DNA of 64,000 bases, taken from assembly GCA_009840115.1 (NCBI GenBank), contig VXOJ01000036.1:62001-126000 (forward strand), given 5' to 3'. The notes beneath the pieces were generated by a model. That model saw only the letters and a program-made list of their open reading frames with translations, ran no database searches and was not told where the DNA came from. A program made the position numbers and the translations under genes. Position 1 is the first letter of the stretch. Every line of letters starts with the position of its first letter. Source of the DNA: Gemmatimonadales bacterium (GTDB taxonomy: Bacteria; Gemmatimonadota; Gemmatimonadetes; Palauibacterales; Palauibacteraceae). Shown here one piece after another: positions 16,489-27,639 of the stretch.

Positions 16489-17801
16489 GGCCAGAGCGGG
16501 CGCAACAGATCCGCCGTGCGGGCGGCGGCGCCGGCGCCCGCCTCGACGAACGCGCGGGCCGCCCGGGCGTGGCGGCGGCGGCGAGGCGGGCGGGCCAGCC
16601 CGGCCAGGGTGTCCGCGAGCGCGCCGGCCGGGGAGACGAGCCCGCCGCCGGCCGACGCGAGGGCGCGGGCGTCGGCCCGGTCGTGGCGCGGGCCGAAGAC
16701 GACGGGCAGCCCGGCCGCGGCGGGCTCGAGCACGTTGTGGAGCCCGGTGCCCCCGAGGCCGCCGCCCACATAGGCCACATCGCCCGCCGCGTACAGTTCG
16801 GCGAGCCGGCCGACCTCGTCGAAGACGATGACGGAGACGTCGGGTCCCGCGGCGGCATCGCCGATCTCGCTCCAGCGGATGACGCGTTCCCCGCGGGCCG
16901 TGCACGACGCGACGAGGGCGTCGACGTGCGCGGCGGTCGGCTCGTGCGGCGCGATCACGAGCTGCCAGCCCGGGCCGCCGCCCGGTCGCACGGCCGCCGC
17001 GGCATCGAGCAGCGCCCGCTCGTCGGCGGGCCACGTCGAGCCGGCAACGAGCCGCGGGGCCGCCCCACCCGCCGCCCCGAGCCTGGCGCGGAAACGGGCG
17101 GCCGAGCCGTCGGCGCGCGCGCGGTCCGCCCGCTCGAGCGCCAGGTCGAACGCTGCGTCCCCCGTCACCGTCAGCGCCCCGGGCCGGACGCCGAGCGCCT
17201 CGAGTCGCGCCGCGTCCTCCGGGCTCGCGGCGCCGACCGCGTCCAGCCGCGCGTACGACGCGCGGAAGAGCCGGCGGGCGAGGGCGCCCGAGCGGCGGCT
17301 CCCGTCGCGGACGGTGCCGTTGATGAGCGCGGCCGGCACTCCGGCGCGCGCGGCCGCCGCCACGAGTCCGGGCCACACGTCCAGCTTCGCGAACACGAGG
17401 AGGCCGGGCCGCACGGCGGCGAGCGCGGCATCGCAGTCGCGCGCGCGGTCGAGCGGCGGCGGGCCCGCATAATCCGGATCGAGCCACGCGAGCGCCGCCC
17501 TGCCCGACGGCGAGCCGTGCGTGACGAGAAGTTGCGCCCGCCCGCCGGCGCGCGATCCGGACGGTGAACCGCGCAGACCCCGGATGGCCGGTGCCGCACC
17601 GAGCAGTTCGCCGGCGGAAGCGCCGTGCAGCCACACGAGCGGCCCGGACTCGCGCCCCCGCCCCCACGCGGCCAGCTCCGCGACACCGCGCCGCCGTGCC
17701 TCCACCGCCCGCGCGATGTCCGGCCGGGCGCGGCGGAGCAGGGGCGCCGCCGCGAGCGCGACACCGGCGGCCGCCTCGGTGAGGCGGGCCCCGGCGTTCA
17801 C
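16485..17801 (-). CDS. waaA: 3-deoxy-D-manno-octulosonic acid (Kdo) transferase
   Basis: A 438-residue GT-B transferase that adds Kdo from CMP-Kdo to lipid IV-A at the inner membrane, a committed LPS step. Visible family motifs are VWLHGASAGE near residue 55, KLDVWPGL, LINGTVRDGS, the GSTWPADE turn, and the C-terminal YVGGGLGGTGLHNVLEP and FGPRHDR. The usual N-terminal membrane helix is short and alanine-rich. The protein is strongly Ala/Arg-rich. The start is GTG. It demonstrates that the organism makes Kdo-type LPS. Convergent with the ABC exporter pair. Confidence 0.92.
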   Translation of the reverse strand: MNAGARLTEAAAGVALAAAPLLRRARPDIARAVEARRRGVAELAAWGRGRESGPLVWLHGASAGELLGAAPAIRGLRGSPSGSRAGGRAQLLVTHGSPSGRAALAWLDPDYAGPPPLDRARDCDAALAAVRPGLLVFAKLDVWPGLVAAAARAGVPAALINGTVRDGSRRSGALARRLFRASYARLDAVGAASPEDAARLEALGVRPGALTVTGDAAFDLALERADRARADGSAARFRARLGAAGGAAPRLVAGSTWPADERALLDAAAAVRPGGGPGWQLVIAPHEPTAAHVDALVASCTARGERVIRWSEIGDAAAGPDVSVIVFDEVGRLAELYAAGDVAYVGGGLGGTGLHNVLEPAAAGLPVVFGPRHDRADARALASAGGGLVSPAGALADTLAGLARPPRRRRHARAARAFVEAGAGAAARTADLLRPLWP

Positions 17802-17851
17802 GGCCGCGCCCCGGAGCTTTTCGCCCGCATCCCGTCTCCATATTCTCCCGC

Positions 17852-18991
17852 GTGCGCTATCTCGGGAACAAAACGAAGCTCGTCCCCTTCCTGCTGGAGA
17901 CCGTGGAACGGTTCCAGGCGACGCCGGGCGTCGCCTGCGACCCGTTCGCCGGCACCGCCAGTGTATCGGCGGCGCTCAAGGAGAAGGGCTGGCAGGTGCA
18001 TGCGGGCGACCTGATGGCGTCCTCCTACGCTCTCCAGGTCGCGCGGGTCCAACTCGACGCGCCCCCGCGGTATCCCGCCTCGCTCCTCCCGGCGGCGGCC
18101 CGCAACGGGAAGCGGGAGATCGGCTACCGCGCCCTGCTCGAAGGGCTCGCCGACTTCGATGATCCGGACGGTATCGACGGTGTCGGCGATCACCAGGACG
18201 GCGAGCGTCCGGCCCGCGGGTTCATCTCCGAGCACTACACGAGCGACGGAACGGCCGGCCGCGAACACGGGCGCATGTACTTCTCCCCCGAGAACGGACG
18301 GAAGATCGATCGGGTCCGGACGCGGATCGAGCGGTGGATGCGCGAATCCTCCCACAGCGAGGCCGCGGCGCAACTCCTGATCGCGACGCTCATCGAGGCC
18401 GCCGACCGCGTGGCGAACACGACGGGCGTGTACGCCTCCTTCGTGAAGACGATGCAGCCGAACGCCCTGCGCCCACTCGAACTTCGCCCGATCGATCCGA
18501 CTCCGCGCCGGGAAGGGGCCGGTGCCTGCAGCGCCTTTCGCGGACCCGCCGCCCGCCTCCTGGAATCCGTCGGTCCCGTCGATCTCGTCTATCTCGACCC
18601 CCCTTACAACGGCCGGCAATATCCCGCGTATTATCACATCCCCGAACTCCTCGCGCTCGGCTGGGCCGTGCCGCCGGAGATCCGGGGAAAGACGGGACTC
18701 ATCCCCGACGAGGCGCAGCGCTCGGACTGGTGCCGGAAGCACCGGGCTCCGGACGCGCTGCGGGAGGTGCTGGAGGCCGCGGACGGACGCCACATCCTGT
18801 TCAGCTACAACGACGAGGGACACCTGGACCGCGCCGCGATCGAAGCGGCGCTGCGCGAACGCGGCCTGCCCGATACCTATGCGTTCCACCACCGGCCCTA
18901 CCGCCGCTACCGGAGCGACGCCGACGGCCCGCGGCGGAGCTACCTGCGCGACGACGTGCGTGAGCACCTCCACTACGTGAGGTGCGCGTGA
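17852..18991 (+). CDS. D12-class N6-adenine DNA methyltransferase (orphan)
   Basis: A 379-residue adenine methylase. It begins MRYLGNKTKL, the N-terminal SAM loop of the Dam/FokI-type D12 class; motif I is DPFAGTASVS and the catalytic motif IV is DPPYNGRQY (D249-Y252). An HYTS and YFSPENGRKID segment typical of the target-recognition region lies between. No endonuclease or specificity subunit is nearby, so it is probably an orphan epigenetic methylase rather than part of a restriction system. It starts at GTG with TATTCT ending 5 bases upstream and no clear Shine-Dalgarno, suggesting a leaderless transcript. Recognition site unknown. Confidence 0.87.
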   Translation: MRYLGNKTKLVPFLLETVERFQATPGVACDPFAGTASVSAALKEKGWQVHAGDLMASSYALQVARVQLDAPPRYPASLLPAAARNGKREIGYRALLEGLADFDDPDGIDGVGDHQDGERPARGFISEHYTSDGTAGREHGRMYFSPENGRKIDRVRTRIERWMRESSHSEAAAQLLIATLIEAADRVANTTGVYASFVKTMQPNALRPLELRPIDPTPRREGAGACSAFRGPAARLLESVGPVDLVYLDPPYNGRQYPAYYHIPELLALGWAVPPEIRGKTGLIPDEAQRSDWCRKHRAPDALREVLEAADGRHILFSYNDEGHLDRAAIEAALRERGLPDTYAFHHRPYRRYRSDADGPRRSYLRDDVREHLHYVRCA

Positions 18992-20127
18992 GCGCCGCGC
19001 GCCCGGGGCGCGCCCGCCTCCCCGTCTCCCGCGGGCGCGCCGCGCTCCTGCTGCTCCTGCTGTGCGCGGGTGGCTGTTCGCCGGCGTACGTCCTGCGCGC
19101 CGGCTGGGAGGAGGCCCGCATCCTCTCGGCGCGCCGTCCCATCCGGGCCGTGATCCACGACACGACCGTGGCCCGCGAGACGCGCGACAAGTTGCGGCTC
19201 GTGCTCGACGCGAGAGACTTCGCGGAACGCGACCTGGGCCTGCGCGCGGGGGCGAGCTACGAGTCGTTCACGCAACTCCACCGCGACACGCTGGTCCTGA
19301 TCGTGCTCGCCGCCCCGGAGTTCGATCTGCGCTGGAAAACGTGGTGGTTCCCCATCGTCGGCCACGTCCCGTACAAAGGATTCTTCGACTTCGACGACGC
19401 CCGGGCGGAGGCCGCCGGCCTGGCCGAGGAAGGCTATGACGTGTCGGTCCGGCCCGTCTCCGCTTTTTCGACGCTCGGCTGGTTCCCGGACCCCATCATG
19501 TCGACGACGCTGCGCCTCGACAGCCTCGGGCTCGTCGAGACGGTGATCCACGAGATCACGCACAGCACGTACTTCCCCACCGGCCAGGCGGATTTCAACG
19601 AGAGCTTCGCGAACTTCGTCGGGTACCGCGGCGCGATCGAGTTCTTCTGCGAGGCGGTGGCGGACGAGAGCGCCTGCGTGCGGGCGCAGTGGAGGTGGGA
19701 GGACACGCGCGTATTCGGCCACTTCTTCCATTCCATCCTCGCGCCGCTGGAGGAGGTGTACGCCTCCGCCATGCCGGACGACGCGAAGCGGGCGGCCAAG
19801 CGCGAGGTGTTCGAGGCGGCGGCCCAACGCTTCGAGACGGAGTACAAGCCGCGGCTGCACGCGCAGTACGGCTCGCTCGACCCGGACGGTCTCGACAACG
19901 CGTGGATGATCTCGCGCCTGCTCTACTACACGAGGCTGGATGACTTCGAGCGCGTGTACGAGTCGCACGGCGCGCTGGTGCCCTCCGTCGAAGCGCTGAT
20001 GCGGGAGGCCGCGGCCGGCGACCCGTGGGAGGCCCTGACGCGCCTGGTAGGTCCCGCGGACACGGGCCCCGCCGAAACAGGCCCCGGCAAGACCGACGAC
20101 TCCGCGACCACGAAAGGTTCGAGATGA
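18988..20127 (+). CDS. COG4324-type putative aminopeptidase, lipoprotein
   Basis: A 379-residue protein with a lipoprotein signal (LLLLCAGGCS, lipobox Cys near residue 30). It carries a zinc-peptidase motif HEITH (188-192) with NESFAN soon after, which supplies the third ligand region; this matches the predicted aminopeptidase family COG4324. It should act at the periplasmic face of a membrane; no member has a well-established substrate. The start is taken as the GTG that overlaps the methylase stop (GTGA); a GTG two codons earlier is also in frame. The last 20 residues are low-complexity. Confidence 0.82.
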   Translation: MSAARPGRARLPVSRGRAALLLLLLCAGGCSPAYVLRAGWEEARILSARRPIRAVIHDTTVARETRDKLRLVLDARDFAERDLGLRAGASYESFTQLHRDTLVLIVLAAPEFDLRWKTWWFPIVGHVPYKGFFDFDDARAEAAGLAEEGYDVSVRPVSAFSTLGWFPDPIMSTTLRLDSLGLVETVIHEITHSTYFPTGQADFNESFANFVGYRGAIEFFCEAVADESACVRAQWRWEDTRVFGHFFHSILAPLEEVYASAMPDDAKRAAKREVFEAAAQRFETEYKPRLHAQYGSLDPDGLDNAWMISRLLYYTRLDDFERVYESHGALVPSVEALMREAAAGDPWEALTRLVGPADTGPAETGPGKTDDSATTKGSR

Positions 20128-20411
20128 CGGAACCGTTCCTCTGCGTGCGCTGCGGCCGCGACGACCAGGGCCGGATCGAGCGCCTCCCGTTCCCGAGCGA
20201 ACTCGGCGAGCGGATCGTGGCCGAAATCTGCGCCGCGTGCTGGGAGGAGTGGAAGCAGCGCCAGATGCTCCTCATCAACCACTACGGGCTCAAGCTCCAC
20301 GAGGCCACGGCGCGCGAGTTCCTCTACAAGAACCTCCGGATCCACCTCTTCGGCGAAGAGGGCACCGCCGCCCCGATCGACACCGGCGCCGAAGGCTCCG
20401 TCGACTGGTAG
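20124..20411 (+). CDS. YggX-like Fe(II)-trafficking protein with four cysteines
   Basis: A 95-residue protein that aligns with YggX: SELGERIVAEI, then WEEWKQRQMLLINHYGL, and a C-terminal LFGE. YggX protects Fe-S clusters from oxidants and may deliver iron. The canonical single Cys is present (C7), but there are three more that make two knuckles: CVRC (7-10) and CAAC (36-39). This suggests a bound zinc or iron in a rubredoxin-like arrangement, which canonical YggX lacks. The ATG overlaps the peptidase stop (ATGA). Convergent with leuS. Confidence 0.82.
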   Translation: MTEPFLCVRCGRDDQGRIERLPFPSELGERIVAEICAACWEEWKQRQMLLINHYGLKLHEATAREFLYKNLRIHLFGEEGTAAPIDTGAEGSVDW

Positions 20412-20453
20412 GCGGGAGGCGGCGGACGCTTCGAGGTCGGGCGCGACGCTGAC

Positions 20454-20495
20454 GCCGCGCCAGGAGACGAGGCCGCGCCAGGAGCCGAAGCCGCG

Positions 20496-20507
<12 letters not shown>
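20454..20507. repeat. 3 x 18-bp tandem repeat spanning the leuS stop codon
   Basis: Three head-to-tail units beginning GCCGCGC (20454-20471, 20472-20489, 20490-20507). The third overlaps the last leuS codons and contains its stop. On the coding strand each unit ends TCCTxGCGCGGC: the leuS copy reads TAG and the other two read TGG (Trp). The array continues the leuS reading frame beyond the stop. Confidence 0.85.
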
Positions 20508-22979
<2,472 letters not shown>

Positions 22980-23047
22980 GGGTCGCGGGTCCGCTCCGTC
23001 TACGGGATCACGCCGGGGAGATGCAGGAGACGGCGGCACCCTGCGGA

Positions 23048-23089
23048 GGCCGCCGTCCGGCCGCACAAGATGGGGCCGGACCGGCGGCC
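23048..23089. terminator. Long GC hairpin between doxX-like gene and leuS
   Basis: GGCCGCCGTCCGGCC (23048-23062) pairs with GGCCGGACCGGCGGCC (23074-23089), giving a 15-bp stem with one bulged base and an 11-base loop. It is the strongest hairpin I see. It follows the DoxX stop and precedes leuS by about 70 bp on the same strand, so it most likely ends the DoxX transcript. No U-run follows. Confidence 0.55.
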
Positions 23090-23102
23090 GAACAACTTGG
23101 GG

Positions 23103-23510
23103 CTACTCGTCCCGGCCGGGACCCGGGACCATGTGGTCGAGGCTGAACTTCCCGTTGCCCGTCGTCCACAGGAAGAGGAAGATGGCGCAGTACAGGATGG
23201 CCAGCTCTCCGCCGTTCACGATCGGCCAGAACTCCATGTCGCGGGCGAAGAAGTGGCGCCACCAGTAGACCACGGCGAAGTGCCCCGTGAGGATGAAGGC
23301 GACCCACCGCGTCCGGACCCCGAGAATGATGAGGATCGGCAGGAAGAACTCGATGAGTCCCGCGATGCCGCGCGGCCACGCGATCCAGGACTCGACGGCG
23401 GTCGCGCCGAACATGCCGAGGAGCTTCTGGGCTCCGTGCTGCCACAGCATGAGGCCGGCGGTGACCCGGAGCACGGCGTGGGTGGTTTCCTTCGAGACGG
23501 GTGCATTCAT
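23103..23510 (-). CDS. DoxX-family four-helix membrane protein
   Basis: A 135-residue protein with four predicted helices and the DoxX pattern: LRVTAGLMLWQHGAQKL, GLIEFFLPILIILG, then GHFAVVYWW and NGGELAILYCAIFLFL. DoxX proteins are quinol-linked or redox-associated membrane proteins of ill-defined function. The ATG at 23510 is chosen because GGGAGG lies 4 bases upstream; an ATG four codons earlier would put that sequence inside the gene. It stands alone between leuS and a divergent unknown gene. Confidence 0.85.
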   Translation of the reverse strand: MNAPVSKETTHAVLRVTAGLMLWQHGAQKLLGMFGATAVESWIAWPRGIAGLIEFFLPILIILGVRTRWVAFILTGHFAVVYWWRHFFARDMEFWPIVNGGELAILYCAIFLFLWTTGNGKFSLDHMVPGPGRDE

Positions 23511-23586
23511 GACGCCTCCCATTAAGGGGGGCCCCGGCGTCCGCGCCGCTTGCAGGCCCGGAAGTACCGCCGTAGCCTTGCGACCC

Positions 23587-24252
23587 ATGATGCCGGTTGA
23601 TTCTCCGCGCGCACAAGACGGGGAGCTCGAGGGCGAGATCCCCGTTCGCATTCCGCTCGCCCTTCTTCTGACCCTCAGAGACCTCGACACGCCCGAAGAT
23701 CCGCGGGAACTCGAGGAAGTGGACCTCTCTCTGAACCTGCGCCGCCGACTCGGGCTGTCGAGCGTCGTGCTCAAGCAGATTCGCCGTTACGAGGAGGATG
23801 GCGGGGACGTGCGCGCCGCCGAGGTGGCGAGCCTGTTCGAACTCGTCGCGCGGCGGGTCGATGCTCCGGAGATCTTCGCCTCCACGGGACGCCGGATCAC
23901 GCGTGAGGCCTTCGGCCCCGGAGGGCGCGTGATGCTGCGCTTCGGGTGGCGGCTGATCCCCCCCGGTCTCCGGCGGATCCTCGCCTGGGGGCGAGCGAAG
24001 AAGATCGCCCGCCGCCTCAGTCCCTCCTCGGAGATCCGGATGGCGAAGGGGTTGAACGGGCTCGTGATCCGGCGCGGCCTCCCCCTGCTGGCCACAGCGG
24101 CCAAGGACGGACGCGGCTGCGAGATCCTGTCCGGGATCATCGACGAGTCGTTCCGGACGTATCGGGCAGCCGAGAGCGACGTCTCACACCCACGGTGCGA
24201 AACTCTGGGGGAGGATCACTGCCTGTGGGTGGTCGACGCGACGACGGACTAG
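23587..24252 (+). CDS. Unknown soluble protein with a V4R-like C-terminus
   Basis: A 221-residue protein (220 if the second of two tandem ATGs is used). The first half is helical and charged. The C-terminal 45 residues include GCEILSGIIDESF and then CETLGEDHCLWVV, which resembles the C-x(3)-G-x(3)-C-x-(F/W) end of V4R small-molecule binding domains. That match is weak and is my inference. TAGCCT lies 8 bases before the ATG. Its stop shares CTAG with the convergent CDF gene. Confidence 0.65.
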   Translation: MMPVDSPRAQDGELEGEIPVRIPLALLLTLRDLDTPEDPRELEEVDLSLNLRRRLGLSSVVLKQIRRYEEDGGDVRAAEVASLFELVARRVDAPEIFASTGRRITREAFGPGGRVMLRFGWRLIPPGLRRILAWGRAKKIARRLSPSSEIRMAKGLNGLVIRRGLPLLATAAKDGRGCEILSGIIDESFRTYRAAESDVSHPRCETLGEDHCLWVVDATTD

Positions 24253-25121
24253 CCGTGCGGTTCGACGTGCACGGTCACGTCGGCGAATCCGACCTGGGCC
24301 GCGACCCGCCGTTCCACCTCATCGGCGATTTCGTGAGCGCTGACCACCGTTTCCTCGGGTGCGACACGGATCGTGAGTTCGGCGAAGCGCCCGACGGATT
24401 TGCCGCGCGAGCGCACCCCGGTAACGGCACGCACGCCGGGCACCCGGCCCGCCACGTCTTCGATCTCCCGCGGATCGACGGCCCGCTCGTCGACGAGGAC
24501 GGGGATCGTCTCGCGGAGGATCTGGTAGCCGGAGCGGGCCACGACGAGCGCCACGGCGAGGGCGAGCCATGCATCGGCCGGGGCCCAGCCGGTCCAGTCG
24601 GTGATCGCAAGCCCGACCAGCACTCCCGCCGTAACCAGGACGTCGGAGGCCGTGTGCCGGGCGTCCGCGGCGAGGATGTCGCTCGACAACTTCCGGCTCG
24701 CCCTCGCTTCACCCAGCGCAACGGCCGTGTTCACGACGAGGGCCGCGCCGAGCACGGCCAGCATCTCCGGCTGGATGTCGGGCGGTGCACCGCCCCGAAC
24801 GAGGCGGTCGAGCGCGCTCTGCACGAGTTCGAAGCAGGTGACCGAGAGGAATGCCGCCACGGCAAGCGCCGCGAGCGTCTCGAACTTGCCGTGTCCGTAG
24901 GGATGTTCGGCGTCCGGCGGGGCGGCCGCGAGGCGCATCGCGACGAGACCTACGACGTTGTTGATCGCATCGACGCCCGAGTGGGCCGCGTCGCCCAGCA
25001 CGGCGATCGACCCCGAGCGCAGCCCCACGATCAACTTCGCCGCGATCACCGCCACGTTCGCGAGCAGCACCCACAGGAGTATGCGGCGCACCCGGCCGTG
25101 ACGGTCCGCCGGTAGATTCAC
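24249..25121 (-). CDS. Cation diffusion facilitator (CDF) metal transporter
   Basis: A 290-residue CDF protein with about five or six membrane helices and a C-terminal cytoplasmic domain. Metal-site motifs are [13 protein letters not shown] in helix 2 and [11 protein letters not shown] in helix 5, the two D/H-xxx-D pairs typical of zinc, iron or manganese efflux. HPYGHGKFE is the usual loop. The C-terminal ferredoxin-like domain ends VTVHVEPHG. It would export divalent metal by proton antiport. The start is GTG, 10 bp after a small acidic membrane protein gene, so the two may be cotranscribed. Confidence 0.9.
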   Translation of the reverse strand: MNLPADRHGRVRRILLWVLLANVAVIAAKLIVGLRSGSIAVLGDAAHSGVDAINNVVGLVAMRLAAAPPDAEHPYGHGKFETLAALAVAAFLSVTCFELVQSALDRLVRGGAPPDIQPEMLAVLGAALVVNTAVALGEARASRKLSSDILAADARHTASDVLVTAGVLVGLAITDWTGWAPADAWLALAVALVVARSGYQILRETIPVLVDERAVDPREIEDVAGRVPGVRAVTGVRSRGKSVGRFAELTIRVAPEETVVSAHEIADEVERRVAAQVGFADVTVHVEPHG

Positions 25122-25131
25122 CGCTTCGGAC

Positions 25132-25440
25132 TCATCGCTGGAAGCGACGCCCCCGGCTGAAGTCCGGTTTCGACGAGTACCGCTCGGGCTCCTCCCGCTC
25201 GTCCTCTTCCTCTTCGACTTCCGCGTCCCGCATTACCGCGTCGAAACGGCTGGAACGGGCGCGCTGCCGCCCGCCCAGCAACCAGCGCCAGGGCGACTCG
25301 CGCGGCGCCCTTCCCGTCGGCGCGTACTTGTCGTAGAGCCCCGGAGAGCCGAGTCCCACCCAGATGCCGAAGGCGAGGGCGAGGAGCGCGCCCAGGGATC
25401 CGGCGATGATCAGGATGAGGGTCAGCGTGTCTTCGGTCAT
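25132..25440 (-). CDS. Small membrane protein with an acidic/basic tail, unknown
   Basis: A 102-residue protein I do not recognise. One hydrophobic helix spans about residues 7-29. A basic stretch follows, then a run of glutamates ([13 protein letters not shown], about residues 74-86), and a basic C-terminus. It looks like a single-pass protein with a charged cytoplasmic tail. It lies 10 bp upstream of the CDF transporter and could be an accessory or metal-responsive subunit; nothing in the sequence proves this. Confidence 0.6.
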   Translation of the reverse strand: MTEDTLTLILIIAGSLGALLALAFGIWVGLGSPGLYDKYAPTGRAPRESPWRWLLGGRQRARSSRFDAVMRDAEVEEEEDEREEPERYSSKPDFSRGRRFQR

Positions 25441-25605
25441 GAAACTCCGTGCTTCGTCGCGCCGCGGCGCCGGGTGCTTGCCTGCGCCGCCAGGCGTCGT
25501 CTACTGTCACGCCACGCGGCCCCCGGCCGGCACACTAGATGGTGCCCCCGGCGGCTCCGTGACAAGCGCGCCCGTCCGTTTCTCCCCTCCCATTCGAGCG
25601 ATTCC

Positions 25606-27591
25606 ATGACTGAACAGCACCGGGAAATCGACGTCCTGCTGGACGAACAGAGGACTTTCGAACCGTCGGCGGACTTCGTCGCGGCCGCCCACGTGGGCGA
25701 CCGCGGCCCGTACGACGAGGCGGGCCGGGACCGCGAGGCGTACTGGGAGGCGTGGGCGCGCCGGCTCGACTGGTTCACGCCCTGGGACACCGTGCTGGAG
25801 TGGGATCCTCCGTTCTCGAAGTGGTTCGTCGGCGGCACGCTCAACGCCGCATACAACTGTCTCGACCGCCACCTCGAGGCGCGCGGCTCGAAGACCGCGC
25901 TGATCTGGGAGGGCGAGCCGGGAGACGTGCGGCGCTACACGTACCGCGAGTTGCACGAGGAGGTGTGCCGCTTCGCGAGCGCACTCAGGGGGCTCGGCGT
26001 CGGGAAGGGCGACCGGGTCGCGATCTATCTGCCCATGGTTCCCGAAGCCGCCATCGCCATGCTCGCCTGCGCGCGCATCGGCGCCCCGCATTCCGTCGTC
26101 TTCGGAGGCTTCTCGCCCCAGTCCCTTCGCGACCGGATCGAGGACGCCCACGCGACATGCGTGATCACGGCGGACGGGGGATATCGCCGCGGCGGAATCA
26201 TCCCTCTCAAGGCAAGCACGGACACGGCGATCGAGGGTCTCGACTATGTGAAGAGCGTCGTCGTCGTCCAGCGCTCCGCCGTGACCGACCCCGGGGCCGC
26301 GCCCCACGGAGATTCGGTGGACACGCCGTCGTGCGCGATGACCGCGGGCCGGGACCACTGGTACCACGACCTGGTCGCCGCGGCGGACTCGGATTGTCCC
26401 GCCGAGCCGATGGAGTCGGAGGACCTGCTCTACATCCTCTACACCTCCGGGACGACGGGGAAGCCGAAGGGCGTGATGCACACGACCGGCGGCTACATGA
26501 CACACGTGACCGCAACCTCGAAGTGGGTGTTCGACCTCAGGGAGGACGACATCTACTGGTGTACGGCGGACGTGGGGTGGGTGACGGGCCACTCCTACAT
26601 CGTCTACGGCCCGCTCTCGAACGGGGCGACGGTGGTGATGTACGAGGGGTCGCCAGACTGGCCCGACCGGGGCCGCTTCTGGGACCTGTGCGAGCGCTGG
26701 GCGGTGACGGTGTTCTACACGGCGCCGACGGCGATCCGCGCCTTCATGAGGTGGGGGGACGACTGGCCGGCGGGCTACGACCTCTCGAAGCTGCGGCTGC
26801 TCGGGACGGTGGGCGAACCCATCAACCCGGAGGCATGGGTGTGGTACGACCGCCACATCGGGGGCGGCCACTGCCCGATCGTGGACACGTGGTGGCAGAC
26901 GGAGACGGGCGGAATCATGATCACGCCGCTCCCGGGGGCGATCACCACGAAGCCGGGGACGGCGACGGTTCCCTTTCCCGGCATCGAGGCGGCGATCCTC
27001 GACGAGGAAGGGAACCCGGCGGAGTCCGGCTACCTGGCGATCACGTCGCCGTGGCCGGGGATGCTGCGGGGGGTGTGGGGCGACGAAGAGCGCTACCGCG
27101 AGACGTACTGGTCGAAGTGGCCCGACATCTACTTCCCGGGCGATGGGGCGCGGGTCGACGAGGACGGCTACTACTGGATCATGGGCCGCGTGGACGACGT
27201 GCTGAACGTGGCCGGGCACCGGATCGGGACCATGGAGGTGGAGTCCGCGCTGGTCGACCACGAGGCCGTGGCGGAGGCCGCGGTCGTGGGGCGTTCGGAT
27301 GAGATCAAGGGACAGGCGGTGGCCGCGTTCGTGAGCGTGGTGGAGGGGACGGAGACCTCCGAGGCGCTGCGCCAGGAACTGCGGGGGCACGTGGCGGCGC
27401 AGATCGGCGCGATCGCGCGGCCGGCCGACCTCATCTTCGCCGCCGAACTGCCGAAGACGCGGAGCGGCAAGATCATGCGGCGCCTGTTGCGCGACGTGGC
27501 GGAGGGACGGGCGCTGGGCGACACGACGACGCTCGCCGACCCCGCCGTGGTGCGAAGCCTGCAACAGAAATTCGCTGACAGCGAGGGCTAG
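25606..27591 (+). CDS. acs: Acetyl-CoA synthetase
   Basis: A 661-residue AMP-forming acyl-CoA synthetase. The ATP loop is [11 protein letters not shown] (about 278-288); the acyl-pocket Trp is in [10 protein letters not shown], which favours acetate over longer acids; the hinge region contains [13 protein letters not shown]; the acetylation/catalytic lysine is K622 in [10 protein letters not shown]. Acetate plus CoA and ATP gives acetyl-CoA, for acetate assimilation. The protein is of normal length. The ATG is preferred over in-frame codons further upstream that would add an Arg-rich, non-homologous extension. It stands alone, with an MFS gene 48 bp downstream. Confidence 0.93.
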   Translation: MTEQHREIDVLLDEQRTFEPSADFVAAAHVGDRGPYDEAGRDREAYWEAWARRLDWFTPWDTVLEWDPPFSKWFVGGTLNAAYNCLDRHLEARGSKTALIWEGEPGDVRRYTYRELHEEVCRFASALRGLGVGKGDRVAIYLPMVPEAAIAMLACARIGAPHSVVFGGFSPQSLRDRIEDAHATCVITADGGYRRGGIIPLKASTDTAIEGLDYVKSVVVVQRSAVTDPGAAPHGDSVDTPSCAMTAGRDHWYHDLVAAADSDCPAEPMESEDLLYILYTSGTTGKPKGVMHTTGGYMTHVTATSKWVFDLREDDIYWCTADVGWVTGHSYIVYGPLSNGATVVMYEGSPDWPDRGRFWDLCERWAVTVFYTAPTAIRAFMRWGDDWPAGYDLSKLRLLGTVGEPINPEAWVWYDRHIGGGHCPIVDTWWQTETGGIMITPLPGAITTKPGTATVPFPGIEAAILDEEGNPAESGYLAITSPWPGMLRGVWGDEERYRETYWSKWPDIYFPGDGARVDEDGYYWIMGRVDDVLNVAGHRIGTMEVESALVDHEAVAEAAVVGRSDEIKGQAVAAFVSVVEGTETSEALRQELRGHVAAQIGAIARPADLIFAAELPKTRSGKIMRRLLRDVAEGRALGDTTTLADPAVVRSLQQKFADSEG

Positions 27592-27639
27592 CCGAGAGGA
27601 CCGACCGACGCCAGCGCCCGCTCGCATCCGCCGACGCCT

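Noticed and set aside
16467-16497. A hairpin of GCTCTGG and CCAGAGC over the ABC/waaA convergence as a terminator
   Set aside because: The arms are 7 bp but the loop is 17 bases and both arms are coding. Too weak to list as a terminator.
17852-18991. A restriction-modification system around the adenine methylase
   Set aside because: Neighbours are a Kdo transferase and a peptidase; there is no endonuclease or specificity gene within the window.
22980-23102. Possible T-box or leader riboswitch upstream of leuS
   Set aside because: The main structure is one strong GC hairpin directly after the DoxX stop, with no T-box motif or antiterminator pairing. A terminator is the simpler reading.
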